DNA of 64,000 bases from Duncaniella freteri. GTDB taxonomy: Bacteria; Bacteroidota; Bacteroidia; Bacteroidales; Muribaculaceae. Positions 8,901-16,605 of the stretch are shown piece by piece. Numbering within the stretch: the stretch's first letter is position 1; every line of letters starts with the position of its first letter. The notes below the pieces were generated by a model. It was given only the letters and a program-made list of their open reading frames with translations. It searched no databases and had not been told where the DNA came from. Made by a program: the position numbers and the translations under genes. Where the stretch lies: positions 496,001-560,000 of the forward strand of contig NZ_SJSA01000002.1 in assembly GCF_004766125.1 (NCBI RefSeq), given 5' to 3'.

Positions 8901-11900
8901 ATTGACGGGCATATTGCGACCACCGTCAATTGTCCCATCGGTCAGCCTTACAATGTGAGCAAGCAGATACAAGGATATGCCACCGACGGCTCAAAGAGCT
9001 TTGATGTGTACGCCCGGAGCGGAGCAAGCAAAAGTGAAACTATCACGCTTACCGTTGAGGGGTCTGCTATCGACGCATCTTTGAAAGAGGGTGCGCTGTT
9101 CTCGTTTGATTTCTCCACCAGAAGCAACACCGAGACCGACCACAGAATCATTGACAACGGCTATGAGATGACTCTGAACGGCTGTAACTATAACTCCAAT
9201 GGTTTTGTCAATGTTCTTGGCGAAACGGTATGCCGTATTGCAGAGAATGTAACCGCTGAGATTCCTTATGCACCGTTCTCATCTGCCGCTTTGGAGACTG
9301 CCGGAGCCGCAATCCAGTTAGCGTTCTCTACAAAGAGTATCAAGGATAAGAACGCTATGCTCTGTGAGTGCTATGACCCGACAGCCGGTGTGGGTTTCTA
9401 TATTCGCGGCAATGAGATTGTCCTCAGTGTCCTTAACGGAACACCCAAGCAGCAGCGCGTCGGATTCAAATGTGGTGAGAAGATCACTGTTGCCGTTGTT
9501 GTGGAACCCGGCACAAAGTATGTTACCTACAAGGGTATCAACTATTCCTTTGTCAAACTGTATGTCAATGGTGAGGAATGTGCCGCCATCGGTTATCAGC
9601 CCGGTACAAGCGCACTCCGCCAAAGCAAGAACATCACGTTCAACTCTGCCAATGGCGATTTCAACCTCAACTACATCATGCCTTATTCAAGTTACATGGA
9701 ATGGTTGCAGGCGTTCCGTAACTACCTCTGCAAACTGAGTAATGTTACCGCCATGATTGCCGAGTATGACAAAGAGAATGTGCTTGATACCACCGGCAAA
9801 CCCTCTATGTCGCTCATGGCGGCAAAAGGTATGCCTTACTATGTCATTGTTGCAGATCAGACCACGTTCAACAACTTTGACTATGCCCTCAACGGCGGAA
9901 CTTCCACCTCTGACCAATTCGCCTGCACGCTTTACTACTACAATCCACAGCACCCGGAATGTAACTTTAAGGCGATAAATGTTCTTTGGCGTCGGCAGGG
10001 TACCACCTCGGCACAACGCCCGGAGAAGAATGACCGATTCAACTTCAATAAGAAGAACAAGACCACGGGACTCAAGGCGACTGTAACTCTGCTGAATCCC
10101 GATGACAGCACCGAACTCGGCCGTAAGGCGATACTTGCCGCCAAGCATAACAAAGTATTCGTTCACGAGACCGGGCATTTTGTCGATGTTATCACAGTAA
10201 AGAAAGACTACTCTGACAGCTCGATGGCGAATGACTGTGGCGTTTGCGACCTCATGAACGCCACGTTCCGCTCCCTCGGCTCATCTTACCTCACGCCGGC
10301 GCAACGCGCCTTTGACGGTACCCAAGACCTCGGAGACGGTGATATACTCACGGGTATTCAGATGGATCACTCCACAAAGAATCACCCCATCGCTTATTTC
10401 CGTGCAACGACAGACACCTTGCAGGATGCTTGGTTTCAGGCTCGTGGTAATTGGAAAGAGGATAAGGGCGAGCAGGTGGCTCTTGGATTCAAGGACACAC
10501 CCGGCTACAACCTCGGATGTCTTAACTACGGTGATTTTGTGGAGTATTTCGGTACACCCGATGAGACTCTTGCCCAGACAGAGGCGCGATTCAAGGCAGA
10601 CCCCGAAACCAATACTGAAAAGGCACACGGAAACGTGTATCTCATATCTCAGTATTGCGGTCGAGATTATGCAATATATCGCTACAAGAACGGAGCATGG
10701 ACTCGTTCAACCGGCTCAATGAAGCAAGTAAACGGGAAATGGGTCGTTACTGGAGATGTTCTTAACCCCGTGACGGGTTATGAACTGTTGCAGTATGCCG
10801 GAATGGACTGGTGGCAGGGTGTAAACACTGTCGAGGATATGATGAAACCGACTACGCAGAAATCCTCATGGGTGAACAAACTCGGACTCGCTGCCACTGA
10901 ATACCCGGCTTGGACATACTACTTTGAGTGTATGGTCGATGATGATCAGCTTCAGGAAGACCTGGCACTCGGCAAAAAGGTTCCTTACGACCTGTTCAAT
11001 ATGCTCAGGTTCTTTGATTCATGCGACTATTCTAAAGTAACGGGATGGGAGAAGATATGGAAGGAGAACGCCTATCGCTATATGTCGCTGGAGTCGGCTA
11101 TGGCATACACCGCGTTCACCGACTATCTCGCCGCCGTCGATCAGCGTGCAAAGAATATGCAGCCTATGTTCTTCCTTGAAGATGGGTGTTCTGTTGAGAA
11201 TGGCGTTTACTCCGGCTACCGCAACATGGAGCCAACCCGAATGTATCTCAATAAAGTGTATGACTGCGATACTTGCAACGGAGCAGACAACGACGGTGGA
11301 CGCGATATTGATGCGGAGGTTGACCCCAACAAGATGACTGATGAGGCTACCGGATACACTAACCCCTACATGGGTTATGGCTCCGTGCTGTTCAACAATA
11401 TCGACCGTCAGCAAGAGTGCTGGAATAGCAACGATCTCGGAGTAACGACAATCTCCTTAAAGAGCGTTGTGAACCGAATGCGCAATCAGACAGCCGAGAT
11501 TGGCGGAAAGACAATGGCTCCATTCTCACCGGATGGCGCAATGTATTTCTTTGTAGAGAGCCGTCTGATGTTCTGGCCCAAGACCATAGCGACCTATGAT
11601 TGCGAATCAAAGTATATTGACAAGACACACTTTGCCAATATGCCATACTTCTATGCCCTGCATGGTCTCGGCTTGACATCGCTACCCCGATTCATCGAGC
11701 AGCGTTGGGCAATCCGCGACGGTTACTATCAGACCGGCGATTTCTTCACCAATCCCCTCAGCGGTCGTGTGTCGGCAATTTCCTCTAAATCCAAAATCTA
11801 TATCACGGCAGCCGCTACGGGCTACTTCGGTATAGGTAATGATGCGAGCGGTCAGTTGTCTGAAACCGTCTATCTCGAGGCGGGTCAGAGCCATGCTTTT

Positions 11901-14354
11901 ACTGATTTTGCACACGATTCGGGTGCGCTGCTCTACATCTACAATCCCGGGCGAATGAGTCGCATTGACCTGTCAGAGATGTCGCTTGCGTTCCACTTTG
12001 ACGATTTGAGCAAGCTGGAACTTGCCGAAGAGATTATCCTTGGCGGTAACAAACACTCGGCAAATACCTCGCTTAACGGCTTTAACCCCCTCGGTTCAAT
12101 AGTTCTTGGCGATTTGCCGTTCTTGCGTGTGCTTGATGTCAGCCTCACAACGGCTACGAGTATCGACGCAAGCGGATGCCCTCGTGTTGAAAGCATCATC
12201 GCCAACAATACGGAGCTGACAACGTGTAACCTTGCACAGACTTCCCCGATTGAGACGCTGACACTCCCGGCTACAATGACATCGCTTGAACTCGTCAACC
12301 TGCCTAACCTCTCTTTCCCCGGCGGTCTTACCATTGAAAGTGTCGGCAGTATCACGCGCCTTTGGGTTGAGGGTAGCAAGTATATCGACACCGAGACACT
12401 TCTGCTTGATGTGGCCCGCGCCGGTGCCATCCGAGAGGTACGAATACCCGATGTGAACGTAACGGCATCCGTTACCGTTCTGCGACTGCTCCGCAATTCC
12501 GGTGCCATAGGTCTTGATGCCTCCGGCGCCGCCTATGAGGAAAGCAATCAGTGTTCAGGTGTGATCGGCCGATGGATTCTTACAGAACTCATCAAGGAAG
12601 AGGATAGCGACGGTCTCGCCGGACTCAATAGCCTCAACCGCTACTTCCCCGAATTGGAGGTTATCAACTCACAGTATTCTCATATCTGCTTTTCAGATTT
12701 TGAGAACGACACCGAGAATATAACCAACATGGATGACAGCACGGGCTACAAGTTCGGCAATGCTTACACCGTTCCCGGCCACTGGGCGAAAATCGAAGAA
12801 CTGAGCCACGCCTACAAAGCCACGTTCAACTCCCGTGATGGCAAAATGCACCTCCGCCAAATCAGCGATGCCGATTATGGCAAGATGAAAGACGGCACGG
12901 ATTATGACCCGGCCGACCTTGCAGGTGAGGGTTTCGACATCATGAAAGACATTTACCCCCATTGGCGTAAGGGTGTCAACGACTTCAAGACTCAGGAGAA
13001 GCACACCTTCATCAGCTCATGTCCGAATGAACCCATCTCAACCGCAACAAGGGTGAACCGCAAGCATCTTGCCGATATTATGGTAAAATCTCTTGCCGCA
13101 ATCTTCACCGACAATGTTGTTGCCGGCGGAGATTATGAGATTACCGACAACCCCAACATGAATGTCTACGAACTTGATGTTGCGGGTATGAAACAAGTCC
13201 GCTGGCCCGGAGTCAACAACGCCATGATTGGTGCCGTGTTTGTCGGAGAAGATGGAAAGGTTATCAAGAAGTTCAACATGAGCGTCGGTGCCGCACTGTT
13301 CGACTTTGTGAACGGCGAGTATGTCTATACGGATGTTCCTAACGGAGCGGTCAAAATCGTGTTTACATCACCTGTCGGATTTGACAATCTGGAGGCGATA
13401 GCCGTTGACAGCTCGGCAGTCGAGGCGATAGAACCCGATTGGGTGTATATCGGTGGCTCCCTTGACAACCCTGCCATCCGTGAACTCGTAGGCGTGTATG
13501 GTATGACACTTGACTCTCTTATGCGCGCCCGCTCAATCAGCGGTGCCGTTACCAAGCGAGGCGAGAACAACAATACCATCAATCCCGATTGGCAGTATGA
13601 TAACGATGGTAATCTTACCAACGCCACGGTACCCTCATCAACTATGACGGGTTCCGCCGCCAACCTCATCAATCTGTGTCGTATGCGCGGCCCCGGTTTT
13701 TACAGCATCGACTACGAGATGAGAATTGACATTGATAACCTTGTTCTCGGCATCATAGGTGATCGCGATGTTCAGGCAGTGTGCGGTTATGGTTGCGGTT
13801 CCGGATATTCCACCGGTGCCAACGGCATGAACGCCTACGGCAACGTGACCAGACGCTGGAATGGCGGTAACACAGGCAATATCATCTTCGGCATTCAGAA
13901 CTATGTCGGCTGTAACTCCGAGTGGCAGGACAATGTAGCGGTCAATGTGCCGAGCTTTGTAGAAATGCGCCGCCAGCGATATGCAGAGGTTGCAGCGTTC
14001 CCGATTGACGCCAAGTGGCATATCTATAATCCGCTCACTAAGACGGAGCGTGTCGTGCAGGGTATCACGGATACCAACGGAATGTGTGTCGCCCGTGTCA
14101 AACATGGCCGCTATTGCGACATGATAGCCTCTCGCTGTACCACTGACACAAGCAAATACAACGAGAACTATTCCGACGGCCATTGGTACACAGCCGGGCG
14201 AAGCCGTGTCCCTCTGCGGTCGGGCTACAGCGCGTATGCGCATGGCGGTCTCGCGGACTCGGCTGCGAATAACGCCGGGACGTACTCGGGCGTGAGCTGC
14301 GGCGTGCGGCTGGCCTTCAGAGGCGAGTGCGTGTTCGACGACGAGGCAGCGTAA
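5994..14354 (+). CDS. Giant tail fibre, DGR target protein with C-type-lectin-like variable tail
   Basis: This 2786-residue protein is the receptor-binding fibre. Near residues 100-165 lies a helical coiled-coil stretch (KDTANTAKSKAESAQSS) and then the PLDANAKVPAANLPG motif of phage fibres. Residues ~1030-1240 resemble a concanavalin A/LamG fold. Residues ~1330-1770 carry CotH-kinase-like signatures: QGTTS with EKN, KKDYSDSSMAND, VDQRAKNM and YDCDT. Residues ~1985-2140 look like leucine-rich repeats. The last ~37 residues before the constant tail FRGECVFDDEAA are the variable region, matching the template repeat at 14828 with changes nearly all at template adenines. The terminal domain is expected to be a C-type-lectin fold that displays this diversity. 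Confidence 0.85.
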   Translation: MAITPDEQQSIVSAVLSSIRTNSRTIDQLTPVTSLSETDSFEINGGKRVTYKVLRDLIASLSSSEQDSLKTLINKCELKSVSITVAESTATLSISSVGKAITTSIPIATTSKAGLMTAADKVKLQSAYDTAQAAKDTANTAKSKAESAQSSVTALSDKIGAPNGIAPLDANAKVPAANLPGFVDDVVEFNAMVSGVTSQMASSIHKSTDAGCMVVYDTDNDVFLLAVSKVAVSDNTQWGIIKRPIKNLNAATPAVEGGTLQQQINVSDYWQIQNGGASLILTQFTYYNNWLDADAYGTGTAAGRVPEGGKIYTCTSDNKTFRWSGSELVTIGSDLALGHTASTAFPGDEGAQLQEDLKDTRDEVQNESMRVNNIGILPFDGFYEDNPDQSTGVWYRRYPANEGGTCCMWSNKFPEGYHPTDYNTTFHGFQKIREDRIFRLANDLYRFDGENLVKVGGASVGNVYNLTAELPTPDPEKIFYTLNDSTDKYYAPAAVLAQGKAKIGMDITFAIAKGSWKSYKYIGLTLDANDVLDKDNWLDLAGMSAGSEPFVNINAVCEDKDYTLSLAIQALLDLKETTGIDYRKEGMVITYRRSSNPFVWETKQYQGALTDLTATNEAQWVDFGNGGGGKVETSDTPEKDGKDALSTGGAYEIQQNQFAGLEMVPDPTDYIIQGVSKAGNPIGDSIKIPKSNGAGTASGSTLTIYCDQAVWGAFGSEVSLMVAIKSVSYDGEDEVLGTIRTISIIDPVTNIELWSEVKNERSSTSAADLKFKFDFTDFITSASSRDFIIQATDADGNRRTKTITVTAVDVTCTCIQTLNYSTSTALEVGVNRDKSLPMYKFENNVSTRLGILVTTEMFYNGEWRTLGTATVVDSYSHNISINPCNVFGGGERLEHGAYPIRIQGKDLASGVVGNMVYTAVMCVDSTNATPIVVMRYDDRTEGKVRLYDSISVDVAAYTPGKTNTPVEVMIDGHIATTVNCPIGQPYNVSKQIQGYATDGSKSFDVYARSGASKSETITLTVEGSAIDASLKEGALFSFDFSTRSNTETDHRIIDNGYEMTLNGCNYNSNGFVNVLGETVCRIAENVTAEIPYAPFSSAALETAGAAIQLAFSTKSIKDKNAMLCECYDPTAGVGFYIRGNEIVLSVLNGTPKQQRVGFKCGEKITVAVVVEPGTKYVTYKGINYSFVKLYVNGEECAAIGYQPGTSALRQSKNITFNSANGDFNLNYIMPYSSYMEWLQAFRNYLCKLSNVTAMIAEYDKENVLDTTGKPSMSLMAAKGMPYYVIVADQTTFNNFDYALNGGTSTSDQFACTLYYYNPQHPECNFKAINVLWRRQGTTSAQRPEKNDRFNFNKKNKTTGLKATVTLLNPDDSTELGRKAILAAKHNKVFVHETGHFVDVITVKKDYSDSSMANDCGVCDLMNATFRSLGSSYLTPAQRAFDGTQDLGDGDILTGIQMDHSTKNHPIAYFRATTDTLQDAWFQARGNWKEDKGEQVALGFKDTPGYNLGCLNYGDFVEYFGTPDETLAQTEARFKADPETNTEKAHGNVYLISQYCGRDYAIYRYKNGAWTRSTGSMKQVNGKWVVTGDVLNPVTGYELLQYAGMDWWQGVNTVEDMMKPTTQKSSWVNKLGLAATEYPAWTYYFECMVDDDQLQEDLALGKKVPYDLFNMLRFFDSCDYSKVTGWEKIWKENAYRYMSLESAMAYTAFTDYLAAVDQRAKNMQPMFFLEDGCSVENGVYSGYRNMEPTRMYLNKVYDCDTCNGADNDGGRDIDAEVDPNKMTDEATGYTNPYMGYGSVLFNNIDRQQECWNSNDLGVTTISLKSVVNRMRNQTAEIGGKTMAPFSPDGAMYFFVESRLMFWPKTIATYDCESKYIDKTHFANMPYFYALHGLGLTSLPRFIEQRWAIRDGYYQTGDFFTNPLSGRVSAISSKSKIYITAAATGYFGIGNDASGQLSETVYLEAGQSHAFTDFAHDSGALLYIYNPGRMSRIDLSEMSLAFHFDDLSKLELAEEIILGGNKHSANTSLNGFNPLGSIVLGDLPFLRVLDVSLTTATSIDASGCPRVESIIANNTELTTCNLAQTSPIETLTLPATMTSLELVNLPNLSFPGGLTIESVGSITRLWVEGSKYIDTETLLLDVARAGAIREVRIPDVNVTASVTVLRLLRNSGAIGLDASGAAYEESNQCSGVIGRWILTELIKEEDSDGLAGLNSLNRYFPELEVINSQYSHICFSDFENDTENITNMDDSTGYKFGNAYTVPGHWAKIEELSHAYKATFNSRDGKMHLRQISDADYGKMKDGTDYDPADLAGEGFDIMKDIYPHWRKGVNDFKTQEKHTFISSCPNEPISTATRVNRKHLADIMVKSLAAIFTDNVVAGGDYEITDNPNMNVYELDVAGMKQVRWPGVNNAMIGAVFVGEDGKVIKKFNMSVGAALFDFVNGEYVYTDVPNGAVKIVFTSPVGFDNLEAIAVDSSAVEAIEPDWVYIGGSLDNPAIRELVGVYGMTLDSLMRARSISGAVTKRGENNNTINPDWQYDNDGNLTNATVPSSTMTGSAANLINLCRMRGPGFYSIDYEMRIDIDNLVLGIIGDRDVQAVCGYGCGSGYSTGANGMNAYGNVTRRWNGGNTGNIIFGIQNYVGCNSEWQDNVAVNVPSFVEMRRQRYAEVAAFPIDAKWHIYNPLTKTERVVQGITDTNGMCVARVKHGRYCDMIASRCTTDTSKYNENYSDGHWYTAGRSRVPLRSGYSAYAHGGLADSAANNAGTYSGVSCGVRLAFRGECVFDDEAA
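14204..14312 (+). repeat. DGR variable region VR1 (inside the fibre gene)
   Basis: This 109-bp block is collinear with the template repeat at 14828-14936. I count 15 differences, 13 of them at template adenines; the exceptions are a T-to-G (TAC to GAC) and a C-to-T (ACG to GTG). The 3' end GGCGTGCGGCTG is the invariant GC-rich tract expected of an initiation-of-mutagenic-homing site. Downstream codons to the stop are outside the template. Confidence 0.9.
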
Positions 14355-14371
14355 AACGCAGAGCGCGTTTT
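14353..14371. other. DGR-type hairpin downstream of VR1
   Basis: AAAACGC-AGAGC-GCGTTTT forms a 7-bp stem with a 5-nt loop immediately after the fibre stop codon. In characterised DGRs a hairpin or cruciform just downstream of VR promotes homing of the mutated cDNA. An exact second copy lies at 14665-14683 after VR2, and none follows the template. Confidence 0.65.
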
Positions 14372-14384
14372 GCGAAAAAACGAC

Positions 14385-14443
14385 AGAGGGAGAGCCGACC
14401 AACGGGAGGCTGCTCCCTCTCTCTTTATCCCGCCTCTGGCGGG
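14385..14443 (+). terminator. Terminator stems after the fibre gene
   Basis: AGAGGGAG-AGCC pairs with GGCT-G-CTCCCTCT (one bulged base), followed by a second hairpin CCCGCC-TCT-GGCGGG and an AT-rich stretch. An exact copy lies at 14697-14755. These probably end the structural transcript and insulate the template RNA. Confidence 0.6.
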
Positions 14444-14481
14444 TCGATAAATTTTGATTTTTCTAATTGACCGATTTTTAG

Positions 14482-14489
14482 TAATTTTG
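14482..14489 (+). promoter_or_regulatory. Promoter -7 box upstream of VR2
   Basis: TAATTTTG matches TAnnTTTG. Upstream TTG triplets exist but at unusual spacing (12 or 25 bp). An identical box at 14794-14801 precedes the template, so each repeat unit carries the same candidate promoter. Confidence 0.45.
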
Positions 14490-14515
14490 TACCCAAAAGG
14501 TAGATAACCTCAATG

Positions 14516-14666
14516 CCGTGTCCCTCTGCGGTCGAGCGACAACGCGAATGCGGGTGGCGGTCTCGCGTACTCGGTTGCGAATTACGCCGGGACGGTCTCG
14601 GTCACGAGCTGCGGCGTGCGGCTGGCCTTCAGAGGCGAGTGCGTGTTCGACGACGAGGCAGCGTAA
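14516..14666 (+). repeat. Second, out-of-gene variable region VR2 with complete C-terminal codons
   Basis: VR2 begins exactly 312 bp after VR1. Read in the VR1 frame it gives an uninterrupted lectin tail up to the same FRGECVFDDEAA and stop, but it lies behind the fibre stop codon and has no fibre sequence of its own. All 12 differences from the template are at template adenines. It differs from VR1 at 14 bases within the core and at none in the flanks. It has the GC-rich homing tract and the downstream hairpin, so it can in principle receive mutagenised cDNA. It is best read as a silent spare receptor tail. Confidence 0.85.
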
Positions 14667-14793
14667 AACGCAGAGCGCGTTTTGCGAAAAAACGACAGAG
14701 GGAGAGCCGACCAACGGGAGGCTGCTCCCTCTCTCTTTATCCCGCCTCTGGCGGGTCGATAAATTTTGATTTTTCTAATTGACCGATTTTTAG

Positions 14794-14801
14794 TAATTTT
14801 G
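14794..14801 (+). promoter_or_regulatory. Promoter -7 box for the template RNA
   Basis: TAATTTTG lies 26 bp before the template repeat. Transcription would start near 14808 and give an RNA carrying the template, the spacer and the reverse transcriptase message. Confidence 0.45.
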
Positions 14802-14807
14802 TACCCA

Positions 14808-15100
14808 AAAGGTAGATAACCTCAATGCCGTGTCCCTCTGCGGTCGAGCAACAACGCGAATGCGAATGGCGGTCTCGCGTACTCGAATGCGAATAACGCC
14901 GGGACGAACTCGAACACGAACTACGGCGTGCGGCTGACATTAAGGACTATAATCATGGGCGGGTTAACCGCTCTTATTATATAAATCGCCACACTGCAAC
15001 GTCCACGTGCTGGGCAATGAAAGAGACGAGAGGTTAGAGCCTCGGCAACCCTCGCGCAAGCAGAAAGCCGGAACATAACGAAGAGCCCTGAAGGCGCGTC
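14808..15100 (+). ncRNA. DGR template RNA (TR plus structured spacer)
   Basis: In known DGRs the non-coding RNA covers the template and a downstream structured spacer that primes reverse transcription and binds the enzyme. Here 164 bp without a gene lie between the template end and the reverse transcriptase ATG; the segment is G+C-rich, with short complementary blocks (for example GACGAGAGG and CCTCGGC). The extent is inferred from the promoter box and the next start codon. No Avd-type accessory gene is seen nearby, so the RNA or the enzyme may cover that role. Confidence 0.6.
14828..14936 (+). repeat. DGR template repeat (TR)
   Basis: The TR is rich in AAC and AAT codons at the positions that vary in VR1 and VR2, the hallmark of a DGR template: adenines give wide amino-acid replacement without stops. 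Homology to both VRs runs from CCGTGTCCC to GCGGCTG. At the 3' end the template has AACTAC where both VRs have AGCTGC, marking the difference between the template tract and the homing tract. After GCGGCTG the sequence diverges completely (ACATTAAGG versus GCCTTCAGA). Confidence 0.93.
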
Positions 15101-16534
15101 ATGGAGATTCAGTATCCAATTGATAATCTTATCCCAGAGATTGTCAGCGACTCCAATATGTATAGTGGCTATGATTATGTAATCAGCCATTTGGAGAGCA
15201 AAGAGCAACGGGCCAAATATGCTCCCGACAAGGAGCCAAAGACGGAGTATGATTTTAATACTCCCGAAGAATACGCCGCATATCTGGAACAACAGATTTA
15301 TGCGGCGAAAGTGCGTGATGCTATAATCGGCACTCTGAAAAGGCAGATTGCCGATGGCTCTTTTAGGATCACGCTGAAAGATGTAAAGACACTACGGGTT
15401 AAGGATGGACCTAAAGAGCGGGAGTGCCAGGCACCTAAAGTCCCAAAGCGTGTCGGATGCCATTGTATAATGGTGGTGGTTGAGAAATACACTTATCCCT
15501 CACTGATTCACAATACGGGAGCCTCTATCAAAGGAAGGGGTATGCACTGGATGCACCATATTATTGAGGATGATATTAAGGCGGTGCCGGGACTGTTTAC
15601 CCACTATTATAAAAATGACATTTCCCATTATTACGACAGTATAAGCCAGGAGCGGATGAAATGCGTAATCCGGCAATACATCAGTGACTCCGTTCTGCTT
15701 CCGATTCTTGATAGTTTCATAACGCTGCTCCCCGAAGGACTTTCAAAAGGATTGCGTTCATCGCAGACTTTCGGAAATCTCTTTATTTCGCCGGTCCACC
15801 ATAAGATGCTCTCTATGGCAGAACGATATTTCATATCAAATGAGGATGGGAGTGTCGAGGTCAGATATCTCTACTACAACTATTGCGATGATACTGCAAT
15901 CGGGGGCAATGACAAGAAACGGCTCTGGCAGTTGCGGGATGTCTATGTTGAGGAGATGGCAAAACTCGGTTTGACTGTCAAACCTAACGAGGCGGTTAGA
16001 CCGCTTACGGATGGTCTTGATATGGTTGGTTATGTTCATTATCCGACTCACACCCTGCTCCGTAAGAGAACGAAACAAAATGCGGCCCGGAAGCTGGCTA
16101 AGGTTAAATCTCGAAAGCGCCGACAAAAAATCATAGGCTCTTTCAAGGGTATGGCTTGCCATGCTGACTGCAAGCATTTATATTTCAAATTAACACATCA
16201 TCAAATGCAAAAATTTTCAGAGATGGGAATTTCCTATACTCCCGCAAACGGAAAGGAAATGCTCCCCGGCAATGTCGTAAGACTCGCCGCCCTCCAGAAT
16301 AAGACCATCGAGGTTCACAAGTTCGTATCCGGGCAGGAAACCGGCTACGGCAAAGACCGATATATCGTATCGTGCCGCGACCCGCAGACGGGAACTTGGA
16401 TGAAATTCTTCACCTCCTCCGAAGAGATGAAACAGATACTCGAAAAAGTTCGCGACGTTGACGGATTTCCATTTGAGACCATCATCCAAAGCGAGGTATT
16501 TGACGGAAACAAAGTAAAATACAAGTTTACCTAA
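15101..16534 (+). CDS. DGR reverse transcriptase
   Basis: This 477-residue protein has the group-II-like RT palm: a catalytic Asp at 173 (KNDISHYYDS), the DGR-type motif 4 with SSQ (Ser221-Gln222, KGLRSSQTFGNLF), and the YCDD box at 261-264 (YNYCDDTAI). The basic thumb (RKLAKVKSRKRRQK) lies around residues 330-345. The C-terminal ~120 residues are an extension beyond the usual core. It copies the template RNA with errors at adenines and the cDNA replaces a VR. It is on the same strand as template and fibre and starts 164 bp after the template. No accessory protein gene is adjacent. Confidence 0.93.
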   Translation: MEIQYPIDNLIPEIVSDSNMYSGYDYVISHLESKEQRAKYAPDKEPKTEYDFNTPEEYAAYLEQQIYAAKVRDAIIGTLKRQIADGSFRITLKDVKTLRVKDGPKERECQAPKVPKRVGCHCIMVVVEKYTYPSLIHNTGASIKGRGMHWMHHIIEDDIKAVPGLFTHYYKNDISHYYDSISQERMKCVIRQYISDSVLLPILDSFITLLPEGLSKGLRSSQTFGNLFISPVHHKMLSMAERYFISNEDGSVEVRYLYYNYCDDTAIGGNDKKRLWQLRDVYVEEMAKLGLTVKPNEAVRPLTDGLDMVGYVHYPTHTLLRKRTKQNAARKLAKVKSRKRRQKIIGSFKGMACHADCKHLYFKLTHHQMQKFSEMGISYTPANGKEMLPGNVVRLAALQNKTIEVHKFVSGQETGYGKDRYIVSCRDPQTGTWMKFFTSSEEMKQILEKVRDVDGFPFETIIQSEVFDGNKVKYKFT

Positions 16535-16552
16535 GAATCAGCTTTTCGGTCA

Positions 16553-16589
16553 TTTGGCTCAACCTGCCGTTTTTCGTTGTATATTAGCG
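16553..16589 (+). promoter_or_regulatory. 37-bp conserved phage promoter motif, copy 2
   Basis: It starts TTTGGCT and ends GCG exactly 37 bp later, like the block at 2654. The -7 region is TATATTAG, a degraded TAnnTTTG. It lies 16 bp before the ATG at 16606, the same short leader as at 2705. Conservation beyond a normal promoter suggests recognition by a phage factor. Confidence 0.5.
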
Positions 16590-16605
16590 CAAAAATCATT
16601 TTGCA

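Larger units (their letters stand above)
14204..14515 (+). repeat. 312-bp tandem repeat, unit 1 (VR1 + spacer)
   Basis: The unit begins at CCGTGTCCCTCTGCGGTCG and contains VR1, the constant C-terminal codons, the stop, a hairpin, terminator stems and a promoter-like box. Unit 2 (14516-14827) is the same length and identical outside the mutagenised core. The period 312 is a multiple of three. Confidence 0.9.
14516..14827 (+). repeat. 312-bp tandem repeat, unit 2 (VR2 + spacer)
   Basis: This exact-length copy of unit 1 leads directly into the template repeat, which starts the third, incomplete unit at 14828. The spacer after the stop (hairpin, terminators, promoter box) is identical to that of unit 1 base by base as far as I can compare. 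Confidence 0.9.

Noticed and set aside
10164..10178. HETGH, a match to the HEXXH zinc-protease motif, in the fibre (residues 1391-1395)
   Set aside because: It lies just before the KKDYSDSSMAND block of the CotH-like module and a third zinc ligand at a normal distance is not evident; a chance match in a beta strand is more likely.
13638..14402. 254-residue minus-strand frame over the fibre end and VR1
   Set aside because: It is the shadow of a G+C-rich, codon-biased gene; it has no family motif or promoter and the DGR explains the sequence on the plus strand.
14513..14782. Plus-strand frames starting at 14513 and 14518 across VR2
   Set aside because: They are in other frames than the VR; the peptides are Arg/Cys-rich artefacts of the repeat. 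The meaningful frame is the one shared with VR1, which has no start of its own.
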